A stretch of 64,000 nt of DNA from Propioniciclava coleopterorum. Its GTDB lineage: Bacteria; Actinomycetota; Actinomycetes; Propionibacteriales; Propionibacteriaceae. The stretch is from positions 372,001 through 436,000 of the forward strand of contig NZ_CP049865.1 in assembly GCF_011393335.1 (NCBI RefSeq), given 5' to 3'. Below the pieces are notes generated by a model that saw only the letters and a list, made by a program, of their open reading frames with translations, was not told where the DNA came from and did no database searches. Shown one piece after another: positions 44,877-54,372 of this stretch. The translations under genes and the position numbers were made by a program. Position 1 is the first letter of the stretch. Each line of letters opens with the position of its first letter.

Positions 44877-46193
44877 GTGGTGAACGACCTGAACGCGCGC
44901 GCCGTGCCGTCCCCGCTGCCGGCCCTCGACCGGATCCGGCTGGGGGTGGGCACGCTGCTGGGCGACGCCGCCGCGCTGGCGTCCCGTGCCCTCGGGAAGG
45001 GGTCCGGCGCCTCGATCCGCGGCCAGATCCTGACGCGGGCCTACCCGGGCGCGTTCGGCGCCCTGGTCAAGAGACGCCGGATCGCGGCCGTCACCGGGAC
45101 GAACGGCAAGACGACCACGAGCCACCTCCTGGCCGCCGCCCTGCGTGCCGGCCTGGGGTCGGAGGCCGGCCGCCTGGTGACCAACGCCGACGGCGCCAAC
45201 CTCCACTACGGCATCGCCTCGGCGCTGGCCAAGGCGCCGCGCGCCGACCTCGCCGTCCTGGAGACAGATGAGCGCGTGGTGAAGGATCTGCTGGCCCAGG
45301 GCCGGCCCGAGGTGCTCGTCATGCTCAACTTCAGCCGCGACCAGCTCGACCGCAACCACGAGATCAAGTTCCTGGCCCGCTCGTGGCGCGAGGCGCTGGC
45401 CGCCGCCGGGCCCGACGGCCCCGTCGTGGTGGCCAACTCCGACGATCCGCTGATCGTCTGGTCGGCGCAGACCGCGCACCGGGTCATCTGGATCGACACG
45501 GCGTCCACGTGGACCGCCGACGCCGCGCTGTGCCCGGAGTGCGGCGGGCTCCTGCAGCGCACCAACCCGTCCGAGGGCTCCCCCACCGGCGCGTGGGACT
45601 GCCCCGCCTGCCCCCTGTCCGAGCCGGCCGCCGACTACGTGGTCCGCGGCACCGACGTGCAACTGCCCGACGGGACGATCGTCGCGACCCGGCTGAACGT
45701 GCCGGGCGCCTTCAACGTCGCCAACGCGGCGTGCGCGCTGGCCGCGGCGGTGCAGTTGGGCGTCGCGGTGCCCGACGCCCTGGCCGGCTTCTCCACGGTC
45801 CGCTCGCCGGCGGGGCGCTTCGCGGTCGCGACCATCGGGGAGTCGCTGGTGCGGCTCGTGCTGAGCAAGAATCCGGCCGGCTGGGCGGAATCGCTGCCCC
45901 TGCTGAAGACCGACCCGGTCATCCTCGCCATCGACTCCGTGGCCGCCGACGGCAAGGACGTCTCCTGGCTGTGGGACGTCGACTTCGAGCAGCTGGGCGA
46001 CCGGCACGTCATCTGCACCGGCCCCCGCGCCTACGACCTGGCGGTCCGCCTCGAGTACGGCGACGTCGACCACGAGGTCATCCTCGACGTGGCCGACGCG
46101 GTGCGCGCGGTCCGCGGCACCCCCGACCCGGTGGACGTGATCGCCACCTACACCCCGTTCCAGAAGTTACTGAAGATGGCAGGGCTGCGATGA
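44877..46193 (+). CDS. murT: Lipid II isoglutaminyl synthase, MurT subunit
   Basis: 438 residues. Mur-ligase ATP site TGTNGKTTT, the NFSRDQLDRNHEIK segment, a four-cysteine zinc ribbon (CPECGG and CPAC) characteristic of MurT, and the DUF1727 C-terminus. With GatD it amidates the alpha-carboxyl of D-Glu in lipid II, important for cross-linking in Gram-positives. The GTG sits 7 bp after CACAAT without a ribosome-binding site, so it may be leaderless. The stop overlaps gatD (ATGA). Confidence 0.92.
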   Translation: MVNDLNARAVPSPLPALDRIRLGVGTLLGDAAALASRALGKGSGASIRGQILTRAYPGAFGALVKRRRIAAVTGTNGKTTTSHLLAAALRAGLGSEAGRLVTNADGANLHYGIASALAKAPRADLAVLETDERVVKDLLAQGRPEVLVMLNFSRDQLDRNHEIKFLARSWREALAAAGPDGPVVVANSDDPLIVWSAQTAHRVIWIDTASTWTADAALCPECGGLLQRTNPSEGSPTGAWDCPACPLSEPAADYVVRGTDVQLPDGTIVATRLNVPGAFNVANAACALAAAVQLGVAVPDALAGFSTVRSPAGRFAVATIGESLVRLVLSKNPAGWAESLPLLKTDPVILAIDSVAADGKDVSWLWDVDFEQLGDRHVICTGPRAYDLAVRLEYGDVDHEVILDVADAVRAVRGTPDPVDVIATYTPFQKLLKMAGLR

Positions 46194-46906
46194 CCGTGAA
46201 GATCGTGCTGGTGTACCAGTCGCTGCTGGGGATTTACGGCGACCAGGGCAACTCGAAGGTGCTGGCCAAGCGGCTGCAGTGGCGCGGCATCGACGCCGAG
46301 GTGATCCAGGTGGAGCCCGGCGACGAGCTGCCGCGCGACGGCGCGGTGTACCTGCTGGGCGGCGGCGAGGACAACGCCCAGACCGCCGCCGTGCGCGAGC
46401 TGCGCCGGGGCGGGGAGCTGTTCGACGCCCTGGGCGAGGGCGCGGTGCTGTTCGCCGTGTGCGCCGGCTACCAGATCTGCGGCACCACGTTCACGATCGG
46501 GGAGAACGACGAGGTCCGCGAGGGCCTGGGCCTGCTCGACGTCGAGACCCGACGCGGCCCGACCCGCGCGGTCGGCGAGATCCTGACCGAGTGGACCAGG
46601 CCAGACGGCACCACCACCCTGCTGACCGGCTTCGAGAACCACGGCGGCTACACCACGCTCGGCCCGGACGCCTCCCCGCTGGCCCGCGTGCAGGTCGGCG
46701 TCGGCAACGACGGACGCGGCTTCGAGGGCGCCGTGCAGGGTCGGGTCGTGGCCACGTACCCGCACGGCCCCGTCCTGGCCCGGAACCCCGAGCTCGCCGA
46801 TCACCTCCTGGAGCTGGCGCTGGGGCGTCCCCTCGAGCCGCTCGCCCGGGGCGAGAAGGAGATCGCGGGGCTGCGCCGGGAGCGACTGGAGTTCGTGCGG
46901 CGCTGA
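46190..46906 (+). CDS. gatD: Lipid II isoglutaminyl synthase, GatD glutaminase subunit
   Basis: 238 residues, class I glutamine amidotransferase of the CobB/CobQ type. Catalytic cysteine C91 in LFAVCAGYQICG; the partner histidine is in ATYPHGPVLARNPELAD. It releases ammonia from glutamine for MurT. Overlaps murT by 4 bp. Confidence 0.92.
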   Translation: MTVKIVLVYQSLLGIYGDQGNSKVLAKRLQWRGIDAEVIQVEPGDELPRDGAVYLLGGGEDNAQTAAVRELRRGGELFDALGEGAVLFAVCAGYQICGTTFTIGENDEVREGLGLLDVETRRGPTRAVGEILTEWTRPDGTTTLLTGFENHGGYTTLGPDASPLARVQVGVGNDGRGFEGAVQGRVVATYPHGPVLARNPELADHLLELALGRPLEPLARGEKEIAGLRRERLEFVRR

Positions 46907-46959
46907 TGCCCGCCCGATTCGCCTTTCGGGCAGGCATGCACTAAAGTTCTTTCTCGCGC

Positions 46960-47035
<76 letters not shown>

Positions 47036-47040
47036 CGTGA

Positions 47041-47070
47041 AGGCCCGGACGCAGCAGCGTCCGGGCCTTT
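47041..47070 (+). terminator. Rho-independent terminator after tRNA-Lys
   Basis: Perfect 12-bp stem AGGCCCGGACGC / GCGTCCGGGCCT (47041-47052, 47057-47068) with an AGCA loop and a short T-run. Confidence 0.85.
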
Positions 47071-47186
47071 CGCATGCCCCGGTACTCCACCCGCCAGGCC
47101 TCCGGACACCGGCCCCCTCGCGGCCGACCGGACGCGGCAGGGCCCGGAGGATCGCTCCCCCGGGCCCTGCTCGCGCGCGCGGCGTC

Positions 47187-48101
47187 CTACTTGACGCCGC
47201 CCGCGGTCAGACCCGCGACGATCCGGCGCTGGAAGAACAGCACCAGCAGGATCAGCGGGATGGTGAGGATCACGCCGGCGGCCATGATCGTGCCCCACGG
47301 CGTGTCGAAGCCGTACTGGCCGGTGAACTTGCTCAGCGCCACCACCGCCGTGTACATGTCGGCACGCGTGCCGAACGTGAGGGCGATCATGAACTCGTTC
47401 CACACCGCGATGAAGGTGATGATCGCCGTGGTGAAGACGCCCGGCGCCGCCAGCGGCAGGATGACCTTCACGAAGGCCTGGCCCGGCGTGCAGCCGTCCA
47501 CCATCGCGGCCTGCTCGAGCTCGACCGGCAACTGCCGGAAGAACGCGGTCAGGTTCCACACGCACAGCGGCAGCCCGAAGCTGAGCGACGGGATGATGAG
47601 CGCCTGGTAGGTGTTCATCCAGTTGAACGGGAACCACGGGTAGGTCGCCGTGAACAGCTTGAACAGCGGGATCAGCAGCGTGATGCCGGGGAACATCGAG
47701 CAGGCGATGATGATCGACAGCACGACGCCCTTGAACCGGAAGCGGAGCCGGGCCAGCGCGTAGGCGGCCAGGATGCCGAACAACAGCGTCAGCAGCGTCA
47801 CCGAGGTCGACACGATGATCGAGTTGATGATGGCCGGCGCGAAGTTGTTGGCCGGATCCCAGACGGCGACGTAGTTCTCGATCGAGGGCGGGTTCGGGAT
47901 GAAGTCGGTGCTGCGACCCATGGACGGCAGGCGCAGCGAGCTGACGAGCATCCAGTAGAACGGCAGCAGGCAGTACAGGATGATGACCGCCATGCCGATC
48001 AGTCCCAGCACGAGGAACAGCAGGTCCTTGCCCGAGCGCTTGCGGCTGGCGAGTTCCTTGATCTCGGCCTGCGAGGTGCGGGCCTGGGTGTCGGTGCTCA
48101 T
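47187..48101 (-). CDS. Carbohydrate ABC importer permease (MalG-like)
   Basis: 304 residues, six membrane spans; the EAA loop is ELEQAAMVDGCTPGQAFVKVILPLAAPGVFT. It belongs to the CUT1 sugar-importer class. The ATG at 48101 overlaps the stop of the preceding permease. No ATPase gene is in the operon; as usual in actinobacteria a shared MsiK-type ATPase elsewhere probably serves it (inference). Confidence 0.9.
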   Translation of the reverse strand: MSTDTQARTSQAEIKELASRKRSGKDLLFLVLGLIGMAVIILYCLLPFYWMLVSSLRLPSMGRSTDFIPNPPSIENYVAVWDPANNFAPAIINSIIVSTSVTLLTLLFGILAAYALARLRFRFKGVVLSIIIACSMFPGITLLIPLFKLFTATYPWFPFNWMNTYQALIIPSLSFGLPLCVWNLTAFFRQLPVELEQAAMVDGCTPGQAFVKVILPLAAPGVFTTAIITFIAVWNEFMIALTFGTRADMYTAVVALSKFTGQYGFDTPWGTIMAAGVILTIPLILLVLFFQRRIVAGLTAGGVK

Positions 48102-49198
48102 GATGACGAATCTCCGCTCGTGATCGTGCTCCGCATCGGAGCGGGGAGCTCGCGGCCCTCGGCCTTGGCGCGCTTGCGGGCCAGCTTCTGGCGCTTGCGC
48201 TGCTCGGCGAACGCCTTGGTCTCGGGATCGCCCACCACGTCGGCGCCCAGCAGCTTCACGAACAGGAACGCGACCAGGACGATGTAGAGGAACAGCACGA
48301 TCGAGTAGGCGGCCGCCTGGCCGTACCTCAGCGCGTTGTTCTCGAAGTAGGCGAACATCGACAGCGTCTCGACGGAGTACTTGCCCTGTCCCGCCAGCGC
48401 GAACGGCAGATCGAACATCCGCATGGTGTCGAGGGTGCGGAACAGCACCGCCACCACCAGGGCGGGCTGGACGAGTGGGAGCGTGATGCGCGTGAACTGC
48501 TGCCAGGCGGACGCCCCGTCGACGCGGGCCGCCTCGTAGACCTCGTCGGGGATGGTCTGCAGGCCGGCGAGCGTGAGCAGGCCGATGAACGGGGCCGTCT
48601 TCCACACGTCGGCGACGATGACCGCCCATTGGCTGTAGGCGTTGTCGGCCAGCCACAGGATGTTCTGGCCGAGCAGCTTGTTGGCGACGCCGTTGGCGTC
48701 GAAGATCAGCGCCCACATCTTGGCCGACACGACCGTGGGGATGGCCCACGGCACCAGGATCGCGGCCCGGACGAGGCCGCGGCCCTTGAAGGCCTTGCTC
48801 ATGATGACCGCCATCGCGACGCCGATGACCGTCTCTGCGGTGACGCACACCACGGTGAAGAACGTCGTGTTGAGGAAGGCGTTGATCAGGCGGTCCATGC
48901 TCCCGAACACGCCGATGACCGTCTGGGGGTTGGTGAAGATGTCGGTGAAGTTGGCCAGGCCGACGAACTGCTCGCCGCTCTGCACGATGCCGGTGGTGGG
49001 GTCGACGCCCGAGTTGGTGCGGAACACCGACTCGCGGAGCGAGAACAGGATCGGGAACCCGACGACCAGGGCGATGACGAGCATCGTCGGGGAGATCAGC
49101 AGTCCGGCCAGGGCGCCCTGGCCGTCGCTCATGAGGTTCTTCTTGGCTTTCGTGGCCGGCCTCTTCGCCGGCCCAGCCACGGTGGTGGGTGCTGTCAT
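48098..49198 (-). CDS. Carbohydrate ABC importer permease (MalF-like)
   Basis: 366 residues. Six core spans with the loop EVYEAARVDGASAWQQFTRITLPLVQPAL, plus an unusually long charged C-terminal tail (~50 residues, rich in K/R). Middle gene of the binding protein-MalF-MalG operon. Confidence 0.9.
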   Translation of the reverse strand: MTAPTTVAGPAKRPATKAKKNLMSDGQGALAGLLISPTMLVIALVVGFPILFSLRESVFRTNSGVDPTTGIVQSGEQFVGLANFTDIFTNPQTVIGVFGSMDRLINAFLNTTFFTVVCVTAETVIGVAMAVIMSKAFKGRGLVRAAILVPWAIPTVVSAKMWALIFDANGVANKLLGQNILWLADNAYSQWAVIVADVWKTAPFIGLLTLAGLQTIPDEVYEAARVDGASAWQQFTRITLPLVQPALVVAVLFRTLDTMRMFDLPFALAGQGKYSVETLSMFAYFENNALRYGQAAAYSIVLFLYIVLVAFLFVKLLGADVVGDPETKAFAEQRKRQKLARKRAKAEGRELPAPMRSTITSGDSSS

Positions 49199-49283
49199 GT
49201 GGGAGTTCCTTCTCCTGGGAACCGGGAGGCCCGGCGTGACGTCACGCCACGCCGGGCCACCGGTTCCGTGTTGGACAGGAGAA

Positions 49284-50600
49284 CTACTTGACCAGTTCGG
49301 TGAGCTTGGTCTGCAGTTCTTCGAAGGCGGTCTGCGGCGCCTTCTGGCCCTGGAGGGCGGAGTAGCTCGCGTCCTGGATCGCCAGCGTCACGTCGCCGTA
49401 CTTGACGGCCTTCGGGCGCGGCTTGGCGGTCGAGATCGAGTCACCCAGGTCCTTCAGGTACGGGAACTTGGCCTGCAGCGCGGCGTCGGAGTAGATGGAC
49501 TCCACGGTCGGGGCGAGCGAGGAGGTCTCGAGGCGGCGCTTCTGGTTGGCCTCGGTGTTCATCCACTTGATGAACTCCATCGCGGTGCCCTTGTTCTCGG
49601 CGAACTTGGAGACGGCCATGTTGTGACCACCCAGCGTCGAGACGCCCGGGCCGTCCTTGCCGGGCAGCGGAGCAACGGCGAACTTGCCGGCGACCGACGA
49701 CGAGCCGTCCGTCTTCGAGGCGAGCTGGTACACGTAGGGCCAGTTGCGCAGGAACAGGATCTTGCCGTCCTGGAAGGCCTGGCGCGACTCCTCCTCCTTG
49801 AAGGTGATCGCGTCCTGCGGGATCATCCCGGACTTGAAGCCGTCCACCAGCCACTGGACGCCCGCGACGGCTTCGGAGGTGTTGACGTTGGGCTTGCCGT
49901 CCGCGGTCAGGAACTCGCCACCGGCGGAGTTCACGGCCTCGGCGATGTTGCAGGTCAGGCCCTCGTACTTCTGGAACTGGCCGGCGTAGCACGACATGCC
50001 GGACTGGCCCGGGAGGACCGCGTCGCAGGCGGACTTCATCTCGGCCCACGTCTTGGGGGCCGACAGACCCTTCGCGTCCAGGAGGTCCTTGCGGTAGTAG
50101 AGCAGCGCGCCGTCGGAGGTCGACGGGTAGCCGTACACCTTGTTGAAGTAGGTCACCGAGTCCACGGCGCTCTTGAGCAGGCCCGTAGTCGGGAACTTGT
50201 CGGCGGGCAGTTCCTCCACCCACTGGTTGGCGGCGAACTCGGCCGTCCACACCACGTCCATGCTGATGACCGAGAACTCGCCGGACTTCGCGCTCGCGCG
50301 CTTGACCATGTCGGCTCGCTGCTGGTCGGCGCTGTCGCTCAGCTCGATCAGGGTGACCTTCTGGTCGGGGTTGGCCGCGTTCCACTCGTCGATCTCGGCC
50401 TTGAGGTTGCCCGAGGTGTCCTTGCCCTGGGCGTAGTTGATCGGGCCCTTCTTGGTCCAGTCAGCAGTGGTGGTCGTGCCGCCCCCGCCGCCACCGCCCG
50501 TGCCCGGCGCCGCCGGCGTCGAGGAACACGCCGCGGTCGCGAGCACCGCGGCGACGGAGAGCGACGCCACGAGCGCACGCTTCATGGTTGTGGTGTTCAT
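49284..50600 (-). CDS. Carbohydrate ABC importer substrate-binding lipoprotein
   Basis: 438 residues. Signal peptide with lipobox TAAC, a glycine/threonine linker, then an SBP_bac_1 domain (LKAEIDEWNAANPDQKVTLIEL, AQGKDTSGNL, GALLYYRKDLLDAKGLSAPKTW). Trehalose/maltose-type CUT1 binding proteins are the closest kind; the sugar is unknown. The ATG at 50600 follows AGGAGTGAGG. Confidence 0.9.
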   Translation of the reverse strand: MNTTTMKRALVASLSVAAVLATAACSSTPAAPGTGGGGGGGTTTTADWTKKGPINYAQGKDTSGNLKAEIDEWNAANPDQKVTLIELSDSADQQRADMVKRASAKSGEFSVISMDVVWTAEFAANQWVEELPADKFPTTGLLKSAVDSVTYFNKVYGYPSTSDGALLYYRKDLLDAKGLSAPKTWAEMKSACDAVLPGQSGMSCYAGQFQKYEGLTCNIAEAVNSAGGEFLTADGKPNVNTSEAVAGVQWLVDGFKSGMIPQDAITFKEEESRQAFQDGKILFLRNWPYVYQLASKTDGSSSVAGKFAVAPLPGKDGPGVSTLGGHNMAVSKFAENKGTAMEFIKWMNTEANQKRRLETSSLAPTVESIYSDAALQAKFPYLKDLGDSISTAKPRPKAVKYGDVTLAIQDASYSALQGQKAPQTAFEELQTKLTELVK

Positions 50601-50937
50601 CAAACCTCACTCCTATGTGACGGCTCGCAAGTAGGCACTGCGGGCCTTGTTCGTGAACAACAAGGTAGACTCACGCGCCCTTATCGGGGAAGCCCCCCCG
50701 CACCATCGTTATCAATCTTTGACTTCGTGGTGATAGCCATCACAGAGCCATCATAAAACCCCTAGTGAAAGGGATTTTGACGCGATTCTTCGGTTTGGTT
50801 GACCTCTGAATCTGTGTTTTTGTGTGGAGTCATGCACGGACGCGCCAGAAGGTGACCCCCGTCGTCGGGGGCCAGTAGCCCTCACCGGAGGCTCGGCGCG
50901 GCGGGGTTGCAGGCGGTTGCCGCACCCCGCGGGGAGG
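50601..50937. promoter_or_regulatory. Intergenic region upstream of the sugar ABC operon with operator-like dyad
   Basis: 337 bp without a gene. It holds a perfect dyad TTGTTCGTGAACAA (50647-50660) near the binding-protein start, a candidate repressor site; an AT-richer stretch (50700-50820) likely to contain the promoter; and a GC hairpin CCCCCG-TCGT-CGGGGG near 50857-50872. No small ORF there looks convincing. Confidence 0.45.
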
Positions 50938-51228
50938 TCAGCCGCGCGCGATGGACCGGATCACGACGAGGAAGGCGATGCCGCCGACGACCGCGGCCGC
51001 CAGCGCCGCCAGACGCGGCGCCTTGGGGCTCCCGTCGAGGTTCACGAACTGCGCCTTGACGCCCTCGGCCTCGTCGCGGACGAACTGTTTGGCGTCCTGC
51101 ACGGTGCGCGCGGCGATCGCCTTGGGGTGGGCTTGAGTGATGAGGCCCTCGATGTTTCCCGCGAGGCGCGACCGGGCGGCCGCCATCTCGGCTTCGATTC
51201 GCGCGGTATTGCTCGTGCCGTTTGCCAC
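50938..51228 (-). CDS. DUF3618 membrane-anchored protein
   Basis: 96 residues: an N-terminal helix with IEAEMAAARSRLAGNIEGL (the DUF3618 signature region), a QDAKQFVRDEAEG segment and one C-terminal membrane span. Common in actinobacteria, role unknown. The GTG at 51228 has GGGAGC upstream and is preferred over an ATG six codons earlier. Confidence 0.82.
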   Translation of the reverse strand: MANGTSNTARIEAEMAAARSRLAGNIEGLITQAHPKAIAARTVQDAKQFVRDEAEGVKAQFVNLDGSPKAPRLAALAAAVVGGIAFLVVIRSIARG

Positions 51229-51292
51229 CGGTGCTCCCTCTCCCACAGGCTCGTTGCCTCGCCCCCACTATGCCAGAAGCTAGGCTGAGGCC

Positions 51293-51769
51293 ATGGCCAA
51301 ACTCCAGGTGGGCGATCCCGCCCCGACGTTCACCCTGCCCGACGCCGACGGCAAGCCGGTCTCCCTGTCGGACTTCGCCGGCCGCCGCGTCATCGTCTAC
51401 TTCTACCCCGCGGCCATGACGCCCGGGTGCACCACCCAGGCGATCGACTTCACCGCGAACGCCGACGAGTTCGAGCACGCGGGCTTCGACGTCCTGGGCA
51501 TCTCCCCGGACGCGCCCGCCAAGCTCGCGACGTTCCGCTCCAAGGAGCACCTCGACGTGATCCTGCTCTCGGACGAGGACAAGTCCGTGATGGACGCCTA
51601 CGGCGCGTACGGCAGGAAGATGCTCTACGGCAAGGAGATCGAGGGCGTGATCCGCTCCACCTTCGTCGTCGACGTGGACGCCGAGGGCGCGGGCACGATC
51701 TCGGTCGCCCAGTACAACGTGAAGGCGACCGGCCACGTCACCCGGCTGCGGCGCGACCTCGGCGTCTGA
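51293..51769 (+). CDS. bcp: Peroxiredoxin, Bcp/PrxQ type
   Basis: 158 residues. The peroxidatic cysteine is C46 in PAAMTPGCTTQAIDF; the position five residues later, a resolving cysteine in many Bcp proteins, is isoleucine, so this is a 1-Cys form or uses an external thiol. Reduces hydrogen peroxide and organic peroxides in the cytoplasm. Divergent from DUF3618. Confidence 0.93.
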   Translation: MAKLQVGDPAPTFTLPDADGKPVSLSDFAGRRVIVYFYPAAMTPGCTTQAIDFTANADEFEHAGFDVLGISPDAPAKLATFRSKEHLDVILLSDEDKSVMDAYGAYGRKMLYGKEIEGVIRSTFVVDVDAEGAGTISVAQYNVKATGHVTRLRRDLGV

Positions 51770-51801
51770 CGCCCGGCCGCCCCACCGCAGGCCCCGAACC
51801 A

Positions 51802-51838
51802 CGAAGCCCCGTCCCGCGCGATGCGGGACGGGGCTTCG
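51802..51838. terminator. Bidirectional terminator between bcp and a sugar-binding-protein gene
   Basis: 16-bp perfect stem CGAAGCCCCGTCCCGC and its complement (51802-51817, 51823-51838) with a 5-base loop, placed between two convergent genes. Confidence 0.8.
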
Positions 51839-51849
51839 GTGCTGTTCGG

Positions 51850-53160
51850 CTACTGGTAGGACTTCAGCAGGTCCAACACGCGCTGGGCGCCGTCGGCGGG
51901 CGTGGCCCGATCGAACAGGACGTCGGTGCCGACCAGCTGCAGGTCGGCGCCCCAGGTCGAGGCCTTCGACGGCGTGACTTGCGGCGGGGGCACCAACTCG
52001 GGCGCCACGGCGTCGGAGTAGTCCAGTGCCACCTTGGCCTGCGCGTCCACGAAGGGCGCGATCTCGGTGCGCACCGAGGCCAGCGAGGGGACGCCGCGCT
52101 CGGACGTCAGCAGCTTGGTCGCCGCCGGGTCCGTCATCAGGAAGTTGATGAGCTTGGCCGCCTGCTCCTGCTTGGTGCTCTGGGAAGAGATCGACCAGTA
52201 CATGGACGCCTTGCTCACGATGTGCGGCTCGCCCGCCTTCGTGGCCGGGATGCGCAGGAGCGCGAGTTCGCTGCCGCTGGCGGTGCTGAACGCCGTGATC
52301 TGGGTGTTCCACATGCCCGACATCGCCATCTTGTTGGTGGCGAGCAGCGTGGCGTCCAGCGGGCCGGACAGGCTCTCGATCTGGACGCTGGCCGGCGGGG
52401 CCGCCTTGGTCGTGATGAGGTCCTTGCCGTACTCGAACCAGCTCTGGACCGTCTCCTTGCTGAGCGGCTTCTGCCCCTCGGCCGGGAACACCTCTTCACC
52501 GCGCTGCCGGGCCCAGTACCCCAGGTCGATGGTGCTCGTGCCGGCGCCGCCGTTGCCCCACGCGTCGGGGCCGAGCTTCTCGGTCAGCTGCGTGCCGAGC
52601 TTCTGGTAGTCGTCCCACGTCCACGTCTTGTCGTCCGGGATCGGGATGCCGGCCTTCTCCATCAAGGGCACGTTGACCGCGATGGCCAGGTTGGTGATGC
52701 CGATCGGCACCCCGTAGGTCTTGCCCTTCACCTTGCCGGTGTCGAGGATGGCGGCGTCCATGTCCTTCATCGGGAGCCGATCGGCCATCGCGTCAAGGTC
52801 GGCCAGAGACCCGCGCGAGCCGTAGGCGGCGATGTAGGACTCGTCCATCTGGATGACGTCGGGCGCGTCCTTGGCCGCGGTCGTCGTCGCCAGCTTGTCC
52901 CAGTAGCCGTTCCACTGGCTGTTCTCCAGGATGACCTTGATGTCGGGGTTCGCCGCCTGGAAGGCGTCGATCGCCTGCTGGGTGATGCGGGTGCGGACGT
53001 CGTTGCCCCACGTGGAGATGCGCAGGGTGACGGGCCCGGTCTGCTGGGTGGGGGCGCCGCCCGAACAGGCGGTGGCGAGCAGCATGGCCGCGGCGGTGGC
53101 CGCGGCGGCGGCGGCCCGGCGCCAGCGTCCGGGGGATCGGGTCGGAGAGTGGTGGGTCAT
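51850..53160 (-). CDS. Orphan carbohydrate ABC substrate-binding lipoprotein
   Basis: 436 residues: lipobox TACS in the signal region (LLATACSGG), then an SBP_bac_1 domain (TLRISTWGNDVRTRITQQAIDAFQAANPDIKVIL). No permease gene is adjacent, so it may use permeases encoded elsewhere. Divergent from a LacI-type regulator, with two matching operators between them, so it is probably repressed until its sugar appears. Confidence 0.87.
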   Translation of the reverse strand: MTHHSPTRSPGRWRRAAAAAATAAAMLLATACSGGAPTQQTGPVTLRISTWGNDVRTRITQQAIDAFQAANPDIKVILENSQWNGYWDKLATTTAAKDAPDVIQMDESYIAAYGSRGSLADLDAMADRLPMKDMDAAILDTGKVKGKTYGVPIGITNLAIAVNVPLMEKAGIPIPDDKTWTWDDYQKLGTQLTEKLGPDAWGNGGAGTSTIDLGYWARQRGEEVFPAEGQKPLSKETVQSWFEYGKDLITTKAAPPASVQIESLSGPLDATLLATNKMAMSGMWNTQITAFSTASGSELALLRIPATKAGEPHIVSKASMYWSISSQSTKQEQAAKLINFLMTDPAATKLLTSERGVPSLASVRTEIAPFVDAQAKVALDYSDAVAPELVPPPQVTPSKASTWGADLQLVGTDVLFDRATPADGAQRVLDLLKSYQ

Positions 53161-53186
53161 GGGACCTCGCCTTCGAGGAGGAACAA

Positions 53187-53235
53187 TAGTGATCGATCAC
53201 TACGGATCTATTGCGAAGCTAAGTGACCGATCACT
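53187..53235. promoter_or_regulatory. Pair of LacI-type operators between the sugar-binding protein and regulator genes
   Basis: A perfect 16-bp palindrome TAGTGATCGATCACTA (53187-53202) and a near copy AGTGACCGATCACT (53222-53235). Spacing is about 34 bp centre to centre. The second overlaps the upstream-most possible start of the lacI-type gene, which argues for a start at 53247 and for autorepression. Confidence 0.75.
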
Positions 53236-53246
53236 ACCGTGTCAAC

Positions 53247-54268
53247 GTGTTGCACGAATCTTCCTCGCCCAAGCGGGCCACCATCTGGGACGTGGCCGAG
53301 CGCGCGGGTGTCTCGCACCAGACGGTGTCGCGCTACCTGCGGCACGACGGGGCCGGCGTCCGCCCCGAGACCGCCGAGAAGGTGCAGGCCGCGATCGACG
53401 AACTGCGCTACCGGCCCAACCTGATCGCCCGCTCGATGCGCACCCGCACGACCGGGCGGCTGGCCATCCTGCTTCCGATGACCACCACCCTGCACCCGCA
53501 CCGCCTGCTGGACGGCGCCACCAGTCGCGCCCACGAGGAGGGGTTCGTCGTCGACATCTTCGGCCTGGAGGAGCCCGACCCGTCCCGGATCGACCGGGCG
53601 CTCGACCTGGCCGACACGGGCGGCTTCGAGGGGATCCTCGTCATGCTCGGCCTGGAGGACGCCGCCCTGGAGGCGAGCACCACCCCGATCGTCCGGCTGC
53701 GCGCCTACGACCAGGACCTCAAGGCGGTCGGTCCGCTCGCCGACGGCGCGATGTGCGCCGAGGTGGTGCGGCACCTGGCCGGCCTGGGGCACCGGCACTT
53801 CCTGCACATCACGGGGGACCTGACCTTCACCTCCGCCCGCAACCGGGCCGCGGCGTTCAGCGCCACCATCGCCGAACTGGGCCTGCAGGGGCAGGTGGCC
53901 GAGGGCGACTGGCACACTCCGTCGGCGCGCGCGGCGGTGGCCGCCCTCCCCGCCGACTCCCCGTCACCGCGATCGTCGCCGGCAACGACACCCTGGCCAT
54001 GGGTGCCATCCGCGCCTGCCTGGACCGCGGCTGGACGGTGCCCGGCGACGTGAGCGTCGTCGGCTGGGACGACAACGAGCAGGCGGCGGTCGCGACCCCG
54101 TCGGTCTCCACCGTGGCGGTGGACGCCGAGGGCCTGGGCCGCGACGCCATGTCGGAGCTGATCGCGCTGGTCCGGGGCCAGGACGCCCCCGCCCCGACCG
54201 CGGGTCCGCTGCACACGCTGGTGCTGCGCGAGTCGACCGGCCCCGCGCGGCGCCCGGTCACCGGCTGA
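53247..54268 (+). CDS. LacI-family transcriptional regulator, one apparent frameshift
   Basis: About 340 residues when repaired. LacI HTH (ATIWDVAERAGVSHQTVSRYL), hinge helix, then the periplasmic-binding-like sensor (LAILLPMTTTLHPHRLLDGA, VSVVGWDDNEQAAVATPSVSTVAVD). The frame breaks at the C-run 53959-53962; one more C joins AALPADSP to VTAIVAGNDTLAMGAIRACL. The start is uncertain: the GTG 53247 lacks a ribosome-binding site and a GTG at 53223 lies in the operator. Confidence 0.85.
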
Positions 54269-54372
54269 CCCTCGGCGCTCCGGTCACCGGCTGATCGGCG
54301 CGGGCGTCCGATCCCCGGCCGACCCTCGACCGAGCGGCTCGCCGGTCGGGACCGCGACTCCGGTCGGGAGGC

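Noticed and set aside
44813-44880. A -35/-10 pair before murT
   Set aside because: A CACAAT -10-like box is present, but the only -35 candidates are badly spaced, so no separate promoter feature was listed.
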